A DNA stretch of 64,000 nt from NCBI RefSeq assembly GCF_018555685.1, contig NZ_JAFLWW010000007.1, forward strand, positions 1-64,000, written 5' to 3'. The translations under genes and the position numbers were made by a program. The notes beneath the pieces were generated by a model. It made no database searches, was not told where the DNA came from, and saw nothing but the letters and a program-made list of their open reading frames with translations. How positions within the stretch are numbered: the stretch's first letter is position 1; the number at the start of each line of letters is the position of its first letter. Source of the DNA: Aminobacter anthyllidis (GTDB lineage: Bacteria > Pseudomonadota > Alphaproteobacteria > Rhizobiales > Rhizobiaceae). Shown here one piece after another: positions 9,092-17,903 of this stretch.

Positions 9092-9678
9092 GTTGTTGCC
9101 TGTCCGCGAGACAGAGCGGTCCACTCCGCCAACGCTGCATGTAGCGTGAAAAAGTCGCCGCGGGCGCCTGCAACATCGTCGCGGCTGCTTTTCCGATCGC
9201 CCTCGAGATCGAGCAGGACCAGTGTCACACCCTGATCGGTCTTGCCGGATGCCTGTGTCGGAACGTCTTGAGGATCCTGCCGCTCGATGGTCCCTTCGAC
9301 GATGAAGTCGAGGGTCTCCAACGACGCCTGCAGCTGTTCGAGCGCCGCGTCGAGCCGCTCTTCGACATAGGCCGCTGCCCATTCTACCTGCTCGCCCGCT
9401 GGTATCGGCTTCGGCTCATCTAGCAGAGCGCGCGGCTCGCCGCGGGCCTTGGGCTGGGCATTGCTGCGCACTGACTGGCGCGCGGCCGCGAGCACTTCTT
9501 CGGGCTCATCGGGCAAACGGCCGAGCCGAATTCCTTCGATCAACTCGAACGCCAACCAGTCCAGCCGAGCTGCCACCAAAGTCTCGATCAATTCGAGCAC
9601 GCGCGGATCAAGGATCGCCACAACTTTACGCCCCCAAGCAAGTTGATCCCGCAGGTACGATTTTATTCCGGCGGGCAC
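9088..9678 (-). CDS. Uncharacterised protein, first gene of nuclease-HEPN operon
   Basis: 196 residues, not recognised. The protein is acidic and helix-rich. Residues 1-45 carry hydrophobic helices (VVAILDPRVLELIETLVAARLDWL), the middle is Pro/Glu-rich, and residues 95-135 look like a coiled segment (YVEERLDAALEQLQASLETLDF). No catalytic motif is apparent. The stop overlaps the start of the PD-(D/E)xK gene by 4 bp, which makes it an obligate operon partner, perhaps a regulator, immunity factor or sensor. It lies 51 bp after the DUF4238 gene on the same strand and may share its transcript. Confidence 0.6.
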   Translation of the reverse strand: MPAGIKSYLRDQLAWGRKVVAILDPRVLELIETLVAARLDWLAFELIEGIRLGRLPDEPEEVLAAARQSVRSNAQPKARGEPRALLDEPKPIPAGEQVEWAAAYVEERLDAALEQLQASLETLDFIVEGTIERQDPQDVPTQASGKTDQGVTLVLLDLEGDRKSSRDDVAGARGDFFTLHAALAEWTALSRGQATT

Positions 9679-9729
9679 ACCGACTTGTCACCGGCGCACC
9701 AACTTTCTAAGCGGTCTTCACGGATTGTT

Positions 9730-11080
9730 CTAGCCAAGAGAAGACGTTCGACGTCCTGCAGAACTCTCCGTGCAGGTTTCAGCGTTGGGGCGCTTCTCAA
9801 TCGATTTCTTGCCACTCGTTTCGCTGATATGGCGGTCGAGGGCTCGCAGTGAGTCATCGAAATGCACCGCCCTGAACCAGCCAGGCCCGCGCGTGGCAAG
9901 CGTCTCAAGTTTCACCTGGCCGAGATGCCTGCGCTGCCGCGGCCCGTCGTATAGCTCGACATAATCGAGCCGCGGGTCTCGGGCTGCGGCATCGAGCAGC
10001 GCTAGATCGCAGGTCCGCGCCGTGATCCCTTCGCCGTCCGGATCGATCTCTTCGAGATGCAGCAAGCAATGGTCGCGCGGACCATGCACCACCATGTTCC
10101 ATCCGTCGGGCATGCGTCGTCGGGGCGGGGGCCCTTCTCCCATCCTGCCAAGATGGACCAACGCATCCCGCTGTCCCGACCTGGGTTCTGTCGTGAGCGG
10201 ATCGCGGACGCAGCTAAAGTCTGCCGCGTGCGAGAACAGGAAACGCCGCGACTGCGTCACTTGTACTACGTTGTGGCGCTCAACCTCTTCATCGCTGATG
10301 GCGGCGGGTTCTCCGGAAATCAGGCGCCGGCCGTAAGCCCGTAGCGTCGCATGCTCTTTGCCTTCGGTGCACAGGAGACGGTCAAGCCGTGCAACGATCG
10401 TTGGGCAATGCCAGGTCAAGAGTAGTGTCGGGCTCAACGGCAGATGCACGAGGATACCCTGCGCCTGTAGCCCATGATCGCCATAGGGGAAGGGATTGGT
10501 GAACACGACCGGGTGGTCAGAGATCAGGAAGCGCGCGGAGCCCGCGGGCTCAACCAGGCCCGGCATCAACCGGAGAAACGAATTTCGATGGCTGGTGCGC
10601 TTGACAAATGCCTCGATCGTGCCGCGCTTGGCATCGGCGTCAGTCGGCGGTGCCAAGTGCGGGTCGTGCAAATCGGCTCCGAGTTTGTCGAGCAAGTCCC
10701 GCATCTCTTCGACAAGGACGCCCGGCGTTTCACGGGCCAATTTTGTTCGCAGCATCTGGACAGTTCCAAGGTCCGCCAGCGCCAATACCTGCTGCTCGCC
10801 CATCCATGACAAAGAGCGGCGCTCCGCGATCTGGGCGACAATAGCTGCTCCGGCATCGTCAACTGCGTCGTACATCCCCTCGAAATTGAGCCTTCCGCCA
10901 TCCTCGGTGATTGTGTTGAAGTCGTTTTCCGAACCCGCGTCCAAGATCGATGACGTGAAGCTCTTGCCGGTCGTCTTGTCGAAGACGTGGATCTGGGTGC
11001 GGGCCTCGTCGCGCAAAGTGACGGAGTTGCGCCTGGGTTACATAATGGTGCTTTCTGGAAGGCTTGGATTGTTTCGACAT
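9730..11080 (-). pseudogene. DUF4238 family gene with a frameshift near its start
   Basis: The start at 11080 gives MSKQSKPSRKHHYVTQAQLRHFA, which matches the HHYVxQxxLRxF signature of DUF4238 proteins. At about 11014 the frame is lost. The matching continuation (RDEARTQIHVFDKTTGKSF) lies in another frame that runs open to 9730 (about 428 residues). Restoring one CG dinucleotide in the GCGCG run at the junction would rejoin the two halves. The rest has LISDHPVVFTNPF and LVHLPLSPTLLLTWH, typical for the family. The function of DUF4238 is unknown; members occur in genomic islands. It may be a real mutation or a sequencing error. Confidence 0.65.
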
Positions 11081-11167
11081 AGATAAGCTGCACCTGCATG
11101 GCGACCAAGGCGGTCGATCTTGGCCTGGAACGCTCGTCGGGAAGATACCCAGATATCCATTTTTGAC

Positions 11168-11262
11168 AAATCATGTTTGAAAAACCGCTCGTGGTACGAA
11201 ACGCGAGAACGGTTTGCTCGGCTAATCAAATCATGTTGAAATATCCGCGCTAAGAGCGGATA
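11168..11262 (+). promoter_or_regulatory. Probable AbiEi operator and promoter region
   Basis: Upstream of the AbiE pair an inverted repeat TATCCGC (11242-11248) / GCGGATA (11256-11262) with a 7-nt spacer ends 8 bp before the ATG. A direct repeat, CAAATCATGTT followed by GAAA, occurs at about 11168 and again at about 11228. AbiEi antitoxins are known to bind repeats in their own promoter and autorepress, so these are good operator candidates. The assignment is inferred. Confidence 0.5.
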
Positions 11263-11269
11263 ATGGGGC

Positions 11270-12097
11270 ATGGTTCACGATCAACGCTCTGCCCTGTCAG
11301 CTCATGTAGCAAGCCTGCTTTCCGCAGGACAGGTGGTCTTTACGAGCCAACAGGCGGAACAGGCGCTCGGCGTCGGACGCGGTGCGCTTCTCGACGCCGC
11401 CGAGCGCCTTCAGCGACGCAAGGCGCTGATCAGACCTCGGCAGGGGTTCTATGTCGCGGTGCCTCCGCAGTTCGCCTCCTGGGGTGCGCCGCCGCCGTCA
11501 TGGTACATCGATTCCCTGATGCGCCACGAACACCAGTCCTACTATGTCGGCTTGCTGAAGGCGGCAGAACTTCACGGAGCCACGCACCAGGCCGTGATGG
11601 AATTCCAGATCGTCACCTCAAAACGCATGCCGAAGATCAAGGCTGGCCGCAACCTGATCGTCTTCTATTACCGCAAAGACATCGCAGCAGTGGAGTCGGG
11701 TATCGAGGATCGCAAAACAGATACAGGAATAATGAAAATATCCTCACCCGCCCTCACGGCGCTCGACCTCCTGCGCTACCCACAGGCTGCGGGCGGAATC
11801 GACAACGTTGCGACAGTGCTCACTGACCTTTCCGAAAAGATCGATCCGTCCCAGCTCGCCGCGCTGTCCGATGCGGCCGAGCGGCCCGTCGTCCAGCGTC
11901 TCGGCCACTTGCTGGAACGACTAGGCCATGCGGATCGCGCCAATCTGATGCACGCTGCGCTGACGGCGCGCGGCGCCACGCCGTGGACGGAGCTCGACCG
12001 CGATGAAACGCGCGATCCCGATTTCACGCCCGCGCCGCAGGAGCACGACGACCGTTGGCGTGTGGTCGTGCGTCGCACGCCGGAGGTCGACGAATGA
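11270..12097 (+). CDS. abiEi: AbiEi family antitoxin (type IV toxin-antitoxin)
   Basis: 275 residues. The N-terminal winged helix (residues 8-60, with FTSQQAEQALGVGRGALLDAAERLQRRKALIRPRQGFY) is the DNA-binding domain of AbiEi antitoxins. A C-terminal antitoxin domain follows, with YIDSLMRHEHQSYYVGLLKAAELHGATHQ and later SPALTALDLLRYPQAAGG. AbiEi represses its own promoter and counteracts AbiEii without lasting contact, as known for type IV systems. The stop overlaps the toxin start (ATGA), so the two are co-translated. Intact, with repeats upstream that could be the operator. Confidence 0.9.
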   Translation: MVHDQRSALSAHVASLLSAGQVVFTSQQAEQALGVGRGALLDAAERLQRRKALIRPRQGFYVAVPPQFASWGAPPPSWYIDSLMRHEHQSYYVGLLKAAELHGATHQAVMEFQIVTSKRMPKIKAGRNLIVFYYRKDIAAVESGIEDRKTDTGIMKISSPALTALDLLRYPQAAGGIDNVATVLTDLSEKIDPSQLAALSDAAERPVVQRLGHLLERLGHADRANLMHAALTARGATPWTELDRDETRDPDFTPAPQEHDDRWRVVVRRTPEVDE

Positions 12098-12978
12098 TCC
12101 CAGCTCAAAACATTGTTGCCTGGGGTAACGTCGTTCCGTGGGCCGATCAGCGTCAGGTCGAGCAGGACCTCATCATAAGCCGCGCGCTCATCGACATCTT
12201 CAATGACGATCTCCTATCCGCTGAACTGCGTTTTCGCGGCGGCACGGCACTGAACAAGCTGCACTTCCCCAAGTCGATGCGGTATTCGGAAGACATAGAT
12301 CTCGTCCGAACGACCTCTGGTCCGATAGGACCGATTCTGGATCAACTGCGTGAGGTACTAGAGCCGTGGCTTGGCCGCGCCCAATTCGATCAAAGTCCAG
12401 TCGCGCCCAAATTTCGCTTTCGAGTGGAAGGGGAAGACGGAAGCGGTGTGCCAATTCGCCTCAAGGTCGAAATCAACACGCGCGAAATCGAAGCCTACGA
12501 TCCGCCGCAAGCGATACCATTTCGGATAGACAACCCTTGGTTTGCCGGCGAGGCTGCGATTCCTACCTTCTCTCGGGAGGAAATGCTGGCCACGAAGCTG
12601 CGGGCTCTCCTGCAACGCGACAAAGGACGTGACCTCTATGATCTCTCCCATGCCCTGGATGTGTTCGCCGGACTTGACGTTGATCGGATCACCGAAATGT
12701 TCGGCCTCTATCTTCAGTTTGCCGGCCAAGCGATATCCCGGGCCCAGGCCGAGGAACGGATGTTCGCTAAACTGGCAAATCCGCGGCTGCTGACGGATAT
12801 GCGGCCATTGCTGTCGGCGGCGCAGGCGGAGGCTTTGTCGGACGATGCCACAAAAGAAGCGTTCGAGCGCGTATTCAAGGGGCTGATTGCAAAAATCGCC
12901 GGCGACACCTGGGTTCGAACCGAAGAGATGAAGGAGCGGTACGGGCTAATCGGGCGGTCAATTCCGAACGTCCCATAG
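12094..12978 (+). CDS. abiEii: AbiEii nucleotidyltransferase toxin
   Basis: 294 residues from the ATG at 12094. The polymerase-beta-type nucleotidyltransferase motif is clear: FRGGTALNKLH, then SEDIDLV with the catalytic DxD, and later KVEINTRE with the third acidic residue. The Lys/Arg-rich helix EEMLATKLRALLQRDKGRDLYDLSHAL matches the AbiEii/MenA family. Such toxins block growth by nucleotide transfer to RNA targets (shown for MenA on tRNA) and give abortive phage infection. Translationally coupled to abiEi. All key residues appear present, so the system is likely functional. Confidence 0.9.
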   Translation: MIPAQNIVAWGNVVPWADQRQVEQDLIISRALIDIFNDDLLSAELRFRGGTALNKLHFPKSMRYSEDIDLVRTTSGPIGPILDQLREVLEPWLGRAQFDQSPVAPKFRFRVEGEDGSGVPIRLKVEINTREIEAYDPPQAIPFRIDNPWFAGEAAIPTFSREEMLATKLRALLQRDKGRDLYDLSHALDVFAGLDVDRITEMFGLYLQFAGQAISRAQAEERMFAKLANPRLLTDMRPLLSAAQAEALSDDATKEAFERVFKGLIAKIAGDTWVRTEEMKERYGLIGRSIPNVP

Positions 12979-13191
12979 CGTCCTCCGTAGAGCGTGATCC
13001 GTACGATTGCTGCCGCTATCCAGCTTGCCCATCGGCTCGAATCGCCTATGCTGGGCCGTGGCTGATCCGGCCATGCCGTCCACATTGGCGAAGCCCACGG
13101 GCAGGAATGATTCGATGACCCCCGTCTGAACCTCTTCCAAGGTGCGCGGGCCAAGTGGACACGCCGCTGCAAGCACCGCCGGAGCGGTTCC

Positions 13192-14112
13192 ATGCGTATC
13201 TACTTTTCCGATCTCGTTCGGCCGAAACAGGCCGCAAAATATCTGGCACGCGCCGCGGCCGAACTGAATTTGGCGACCGTGCATGAGGCACTCGCCAGGG
13301 CGCTCGGCTACCGGGACTGGCATGAGCTCTCGATCTATATCCAGCCGAACAGTCCCGCGGCAACGGAACGCATCAGTCTCGAAGATGTCTTGCGCATCAT
13401 TCTCGAGCTGGCTGACACCCTGGCCCTCCCGCAAGCCGAGGTGCAACATGCGGTATCGAGAGCGCGGTTGCTGCGAGCAGCCCCATGGTCGATTGACGAG
13501 CACATGGTCCTTCGTACCTCCCTCTGGAGGCAGCGTGTTTTCGGCCCGCCTGGTCGTGGCAAGCCCGGAACCATCGTGAGGGACAAGGCCTATGGTTCCA
13601 AGACCCCGGCCTACCTTCGCTATCCCGGCCGTCCGACATACCTGCTTTTCGACACGGGATTTGGTGAGCGGGCCGACTTCGAGGTGGCCACACCGCGCTC
13701 CCCACTCCCGGACTTCGTGCCCTCACGGATCTGGTTGCCCTACGGGATCTGGAAGCTGAGCGATGGATCGGAAGTCCTATTCTCGCGCGACTATCTGCCG
13801 ATGTGGCGCATTTCGAACCATCGAACCGAGCGCATTGCGCCGTGGCTTTGGATCAAAAACATTGTAGAGGAAACGCATTTCGCCAACTCTGGAACCGCTA
13901 CATGGGCTTCCGGCCCGGCGCGCGAAAGGGCGGTCAGCTACTTGCAGCGGCATCGCATTTCCGAGTTGCCGCGGCTGACCGACATCATGCCCCACCTCTT
14001 CGAGCCCGAGGTCGATTCTCTCCCGGACGGCGTTGCTCGCCTCTATGCCACTCGACGCGGGATCGAGGCCCAGACGCCCTACGCGGAGCTCAACACCCGC
14101 ATTTTGGTTTAA
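13192..14112 (+). CDS. Uncharacterised protein with glyoxalase-related N-terminal helical module
   Basis: 306 residues, no firm family. Residues 8-50 (KQAAKYLARAAAELNLATVHEALARALGYRDWHELS) resemble the short helical module, ending in GYxxWxEL, that precedes other domains in several plasmid and island proteins. The remainder has many aromatic residues and DYLPMWRISNHRTERIAPWLWI. No catalytic motif was recognised. A GGAG-like site precedes the ATG. It sits between AbiE and the pseudokinase operon with its own 210-bp upstream gap, so it may be an independent unit. Confidence 0.5.
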   Translation: MRIYFSDLVRPKQAAKYLARAAAELNLATVHEALARALGYRDWHELSIYIQPNSPAATERISLEDVLRIILELADTLALPQAEVQHAVSRARLLRAAPWSIDEHMVLRTSLWRQRVFGPPGRGKPGTIVRDKAYGSKTPAYLRYPGRPTYLLFDTGFGERADFEVATPRSPLPDFVPSRIWLPYGIWKLSDGSEVLFSRDYLPMWRISNHRTERIAPWLWIKNIVEETHFANSGTATWASGPARERAVSYLQRHRISELPRLTDIMPHLFEPEVDSLPDGVARLYATRRGIEAQTPYAELNTRILV

Positions 14113-14189
14113 CCCCAGTTTTGTTGCCATCTCAAACGGCGTGGCGGCCTCGAATCTGCTAAGCAGAAGTATTCAAGGGCGCAAACCAT

Positions 14190-15587
14190 ATGGCTGCAGT
14201 CAACAAGAAGAGTAATCCGCCGTTAGATGCACGTTTCAAATTCGCAGAAGACTCGTTCGCACGGTTGACGGGAGGGTGGGATTCTCACCTTCGTACTGCT
14301 GTCGGGTCTGCGGACGGCGAGGGGTACCTACTGCGCTTGTTCAGGAAGACGGGCACGGCCCTCGACGATGATTTGCGGGCAATTGTCGCCCGTGGCCTGA
14401 GACGGATTCGGCGGGTGCTTTCTTCTCGTCGTGCTCGAGACGTGCTGGTTGAAGTTCTCGAAGTTGCGGAAGACCAACACGAGCTTGCTATCGTAATGGT
14501 CGACCCCGGCAGTCCGATTTCCGGGCCATCACAGCGCCGCAGGACAAGGCAGGGGCGCTATCTGACAAGCGCAAGTCGTGGCGTCTTCTGGCGGAACATG
14601 GTCCGCGTCGCAGAAGCGCTCACGCTATGTCATGACGCCGGCATTGTGCACGGTGGCGTCAGCATGCATTCGATATTCTCACACCGAGACGATGGTGCCG
14701 ACTATCGTCTCGGTGGTGTCGAGGCATGCGTCCATATTTCGGATGGCGATCTCAAAGAGTCCGGGCACCTGCTTCGCGCCTTCGCCGCGATCTCGTTCCG
14801 GCAGGACTGGATCGACTTGGCCGCGGTTGCCGGCGAGCTCCTCGGCCTCGATGGCGACAACCCTCCCCAGCTTCTGTCCGTCGAACAACGAATGCTGGAG
14901 CGGCTGGCCAGTCCACCGCAGTTCCAGCTCTTCGATGGTGCAGTAGTCCTCGACGAGCTACAAAACGTCGTCATCGAACTCGACAGGGTAGGTTCGAGCT
15001 CGGATGGGGAACTGGTTCTCTATCCCTCAAGGGGTGTGGTTCAAAGCGATTTGCCCGCCCTATCTTCGGGCACCATACCCGCTGCCGATGGGGCAGCGAT
15101 CATGCAGTTTGTCGCCGACGACCTGCTCTCCGCCGGCGTCCGCCTCGTTCCGGATCGGCAGGACACCGCACGTCTCATGACCGATCTCGCGATCTACAAT
15201 GTTCGGCTCATGAGCGACTTCGTCGGAGTGATCGAAGGCGCGCACCAGCGTCGCGCAAATGAATGGATGCATGGTGCGGTCGATATAGTCCATCGATTGC
15301 ATCTCTCCCGTAATCGAGCGAGCGCCGAAGAGCGGGTTCAGAACCTCGGGCCAGGCGCCAAGCGCTGGCGCGACCTCTTGGAACCCGTCCGGTCTGGCGA
15401 CGGCACGGCCGACGTTCCGATATGGTTCGCTCTCATCCTTCTCGAAGCCTTCACCCTGCTGAGGGAACAGTTTCGCCTCTATCCAGTCGACGTCATCGCT
15501 CCAGCAAACGCCGAGGCGAACGTCCTCTGGCTGGCGCCCCGCGATGACGCAGAGCGTGATGCTCAACGCGAAACCATAGGGCGCTGA
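14190..15587 (+). CDS. Pseudokinase-like protein, first gene of patatin-AcpS operon
   Basis: 465 residues. Residues 40-200 follow the layout of a Ser/Thr kinase: YLLRLFRKTG at the Lys strand, LVEVLEVAEDQHELAIVMV at the hinge, then ALTLCHDAGIVHGGVSMHSIFSH where a catalytic loop would be. The HRD motif is replaced by HGG, and the metal-binding DFG is replaced by LGG in YRLGGVEA, so phosphotransfer is unlikely. The C-terminal 250 residues are helical and unrecognised. The stop overlaps the next start (TGATG). A sensor or scaffold function is inference; the kinase-fold call itself is moderate. Confidence 0.45.
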   Translation: MAAVNKKSNPPLDARFKFAEDSFARLTGGWDSHLRTAVGSADGEGYLLRLFRKTGTALDDDLRAIVARGLRRIRRVLSSRRARDVLVEVLEVAEDQHELAIVMVDPGSPISGPSQRRRTRQGRYLTSASRGVFWRNMVRVAEALTLCHDAGIVHGGVSMHSIFSHRDDGADYRLGGVEACVHISDGDLKESGHLLRAFAAISFRQDWIDLAAVAGELLGLDGDNPPQLLSVEQRMLERLASPPQFQLFDGAVVLDELQNVVIELDRVGSSSDGELVLYPSRGVVQSDLPALSSGTIPAADGAAIMQFVADDLLSAGVRLVPDRQDTARLMTDLAIYNVRLMSDFVGVIEGAHQRRANEWMHGAVDIVHRLHLSRNRASAEERVQNLGPGAKRWRDLLEPVRSGDGTADVPIWFALILLEAFTLLREQFRLYPVDVIAPANAEANVLWLAPRDDAERDAQRETIGR

Positions 15588-15757
15588 TGCCTTTGGACGC
15601 GCTGGCCATCCGTTTCGGACCAAGGTTGTTGCGGACGCGCGGAGGACTGCGGTTTATACGCCGTTCTTCCTTTGACGCGACCGTCGCCGGCGTTCTCCTC
15701 ATGACAGTGAAGATCACGTCGCCTACACTTTCAGACGGGTGGGGTGCTTTCAAATGA
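15587..15757 (+). CDS. Small 56-residue ORF coupled to both neighbours
   Basis: A short frame of 56 codons between the pseudokinase and patatin genes. Its ATG overlaps the upstream stop (TGATG) and its TGA overlaps the patatin ATG (ATGA). The sequence is basic, with RFGPRLLRTRGGLRFIRR near residues 9-26, followed by a hydrophobic stretch (ATVAGVLLMTV). No family was recognised. The double overlap is the main support for coding. It could also be the remnant of a longer pseudokinase C-terminus. Confidence 0.4.
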   Translation: MPLDALAIRFGPRLLRTRGGLRFIRRSSFDATVAGVLLMTVKITSPTLSDGWGAFK

Positions 15758-17346
15758 CGCATCGTATGTTCGTCGCCTTTGCGGGAGGTGGCGCAAAAGG
15801 ATTGATACACCTCGGCGTCCTTCGTGCGCTTGAGGCGCGCGACGTTGAGTTTAAAGGGCTTGGTGGGACATCCGCCGGAGCTATTGTTGCCGTCTTGAAG
15901 GCGGCGGGGTTGACCGCTGACGAACTGCTTGATCCGAAGACCGGCCGGTCCCTCGTGCAACAGCTGTCAGAAATCGATCCTGGCATTAGAACCCCGCGTG
16001 ATTTTTTTGGTAGATGGGGCTGGAGAAAAGTTCTCCTTTTCCGTGAGCTTCTTCCGTTCCTCCCAATGTTTTGCCTCTGCACTGCGGGATTGTGCGTTCT
16101 TTTGGTCTTCTTCGCAGGCTGGCTGGCAGCCGAGTCGCACTACGTTGTTGCCGGCATCATTGTTATCGCCTTGATGATCGGGGCATTCTTCACAGTTAGG
16201 CTATTTTTCGCGGGGTTGGCGCGAACGACGACTTTGTCCTTGGCGATTGGAACTCTATTGCAGAGACGTTTGTTCCCGAGTGAACCGGGGCGCATCGTTG
16301 TGATGGAAGACTTTGGCCGCGACGGTCGCCCGACACTGAAAATCGTCAGTGCGAATCTCAGCCGCGGCCGACTGCAGTTATTTTCACCGGAACGCACGCC
16401 AAAGGTGCCAGTATCGGCTGCCATTGCAGCGTCAATTTCGCTTCCCGTAATTTTTGAACCACTGTTCGTGGATGGAGATCTCCATATGGACGGCGGAATC
16501 GTATCCAATCTGCCTGCTTGGTCGTTCGACGAGGAGCGGGAGTTAGATCCGGATGCCATCACACTGGCAATCGAAATCCAAACCGCGACGGAACGCCGTC
16601 TGCTTTCAAAATTCAATTGGCTTGCGGCCTTCATCCAAACGGGTCTTTTTGGTTCGTCCGAACTCAACCTCAGAGCTGCTGGCCGGGCGGAACGGCTCGT
16701 TCTGTCAACTAGCCTCAGTCTTCTCCAATTCGACCTTACTGCGGCTCAGGCAATCCAGGAGGTGGAGGATGCCGAACGCGCAGCGCTAGTGAGCCTCGAC
16801 AAATGGCTGTTCCGCAGACCGGAAGCCTATCGCAATGCCTGCAAGACTACGAAGGCGCTAGTGGATGACGTCCTTGAAACTGTGCTCGATCAGCGTGATC
16901 CGCGCGTCAGAGTGGCGATTGCGATACCAGACAAAGGCTTCTTCAAATCGTTGAGGCTTCGCTATTCGACCGGCTATGACAGCTACCATGACGAGGGTCT
17001 TCTGGTACCTATCGACGGTACAATTGCTGGCCATGCCTGGCTAAGCGGGGATACATTGTTCGAAATCGCGCCGCTTCCCCAAGAGTTCCGGATGGACGGA
17101 CCGGAGAACCGTCTCCGTAGAAAGGCAGCCAGGCAGGATTTGAAATGGATGCTCTGCGTCCCCATTTCCATTGGTGGGGATAAACGCCCGCGGTTTGTGG
17201 TCCAAATCGACGGTGGCAATGTGATGCCGCAAGACGGGCGCGTTGACACGGTAATCACCCGGATAGAGAATGACGCTAAGGAGTTCTTCGGCCTGCTGGC
17301 CGAATCCCTGCATGAGTTGGAGGACTCGGATGGCTTGGAAAAGTAA
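15754..17346 (+). CDS. Patatin-like phospholipase with membrane helices and GAF-like tail
   Basis: 530 residues. It has the patatin oxyanion motif GGGAKG at residues 11-16, the nucleophile GTSAG at 38-42 (Ser40), and the catalytic Asp in MDGG near residue 248, so the Ser-Asp dyad is complete. Between them two strongly hydrophobic segments (about residues 92-152, for example FCLCTAGLCVLLVFFAGWLA) suggest membrane anchoring, unusual inside a patatin domain. The last 150 residues (LLVPIDGTIAGHAW, WMLCVPISIG, FVVQIDGG) look like a GAF domain that could sense a ligand. Patatin phospholipases are known membrane-attacking effectors in several defence systems. An upstream GTG at 15739 is possible. 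It overlaps both neighbours. Confidence 0.8.
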   Translation: MTHRMFVAFAGGGAKGLIHLGVLRALEARDVEFKGLGGTSAGAIVAVLKAAGLTADELLDPKTGRSLVQQLSEIDPGIRTPRDFFGRWGWRKVLLFRELLPFLPMFCLCTAGLCVLLVFFAGWLAAESHYVVAGIIVIALMIGAFFTVRLFFAGLARTTTLSLAIGTLLQRRLFPSEPGRIVVMEDFGRDGRPTLKIVSANLSRGRLQLFSPERTPKVPVSAAIAASISLPVIFEPLFVDGDLHMDGGIVSNLPAWSFDEERELDPDAITLAIEIQTATERRLLSKFNWLAAFIQTGLFGSSELNLRAAGRAERLVLSTSLSLLQFDLTAAQAIQEVEDAERAALVSLDKWLFRRPEAYRNACKTTKALVDDVLETVLDQRDPRVRVAIAIPDKGFFKSLRLRYSTGYDSYHDEGLLVPIDGTIAGHAWLSGDTLFEIAPLPQEFRMDGPENRLRRKAARQDLKWMLCVPISIGGDKRPRFVVQIDGGNVMPQDGRVDTVITRIENDAKEFFGLLAESLHELEDSDGLEK

Positions 17347-17524
17347 AAGCTTTGTCCACCGCGAGAGTACGAAAGCGTTTGCCAAAAAGGTCGACACCGC
17401 AGCCTCAAAGCATAAGACTGCTATGAGCACCGTTGTCGAGGAGGCGCGGGCGCTTGCTCTGGATCGAGAAGCGGCGCTCAAGAAGATCGCCGATCCGCAA
17501 TTGCGTAAAAGCGCTGCGCAGTGA
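17330..17524 (+). CDS. Small basic 64-residue protein between patatin and AcpS
   Basis: 64 residues, rich in Lys, Ala and Arg, predicted helical (AFAKKVDTAASKHKTAMSTVV). No family was recognised. It starts 17 bp before the patatin stop and ends 4 bp before the AcpS start, so it is part of the same operon. No carrier-protein DSL motif is present, so it is not an obvious substrate of the adjacent phosphopantetheinyl transferase. Confidence 0.55.
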   Translation: MAWKSKSFVHRESTKAFAKKVDTAASKHKTAMSTVVEEARALALDREAALKKIADPQLRKSAAQ

Positions 17525-17528
17525 CGGA

Positions 17529-17903
17529 ATGAGTGTAGTTGGCATCGGCCTCGATCTCATCGAGATTGAGCAATTTGCCGCGCTCTACAAAATCGACGAC
17601 GTCGACCTTTTAAGTCGCTGTTTCACGATACAGGAACTTGCCGATATCGCAGGAAGCCCGAATTGGGTTACGCGACTCGCAGCTCGATTTGCGAGCAAGG
17701 AGGCGGTTCTTAAGGTTCTCGGTGGTCTCCAACAGGGAACTGCATTGACGGATGTGGAGATTGTGCTTGTCGACGGTCGTCCACAATTGCGTTTGTCGGG
17801 GGGCGCCCAGGCGCGCGAGCAGGCTCTCGGGATCGCTGCTTGGCACATAAGCTTGTCGCATACCGCTACAACCGCAGCCGCCGTTGCCGTTGCCGTGCGT
17901 TAG
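17529..17903 (+). CDS. AcpS-type 4'-phosphopantetheinyl transferase
   Basis: 124 residues, the size of holo-ACP synthase. It has the N-terminal motif VVGIGLDLIEIEQF with the metal-binding Asp9, then RFASKEAVLKVLG with the Lys-Glu pair of the family, and an end (WHISLSHTATTAAAVAVAV) typical of AcpS. The enzyme transfers phosphopantetheine from CoA to a Ser of a carrier protein. A housekeeping acpS would lie elsewhere; this copy ends a phage-defence-like operon and converges with a 4-bp overlap on the hypermodification operon, whose first gene encodes a possible carrier protein. A shared pathway is inferred. Confidence 0.8.
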   Translation: MSVVGIGLDLIEIEQFAALYKIDDVDLLSRCFTIQELADIAGSPNWVTRLAARFASKEAVLKVLGGLQQGTALTDVEIVLVDGRPQLRLSGGAQAREQALGIAAWHISLSHTATTAAAVAVAVR

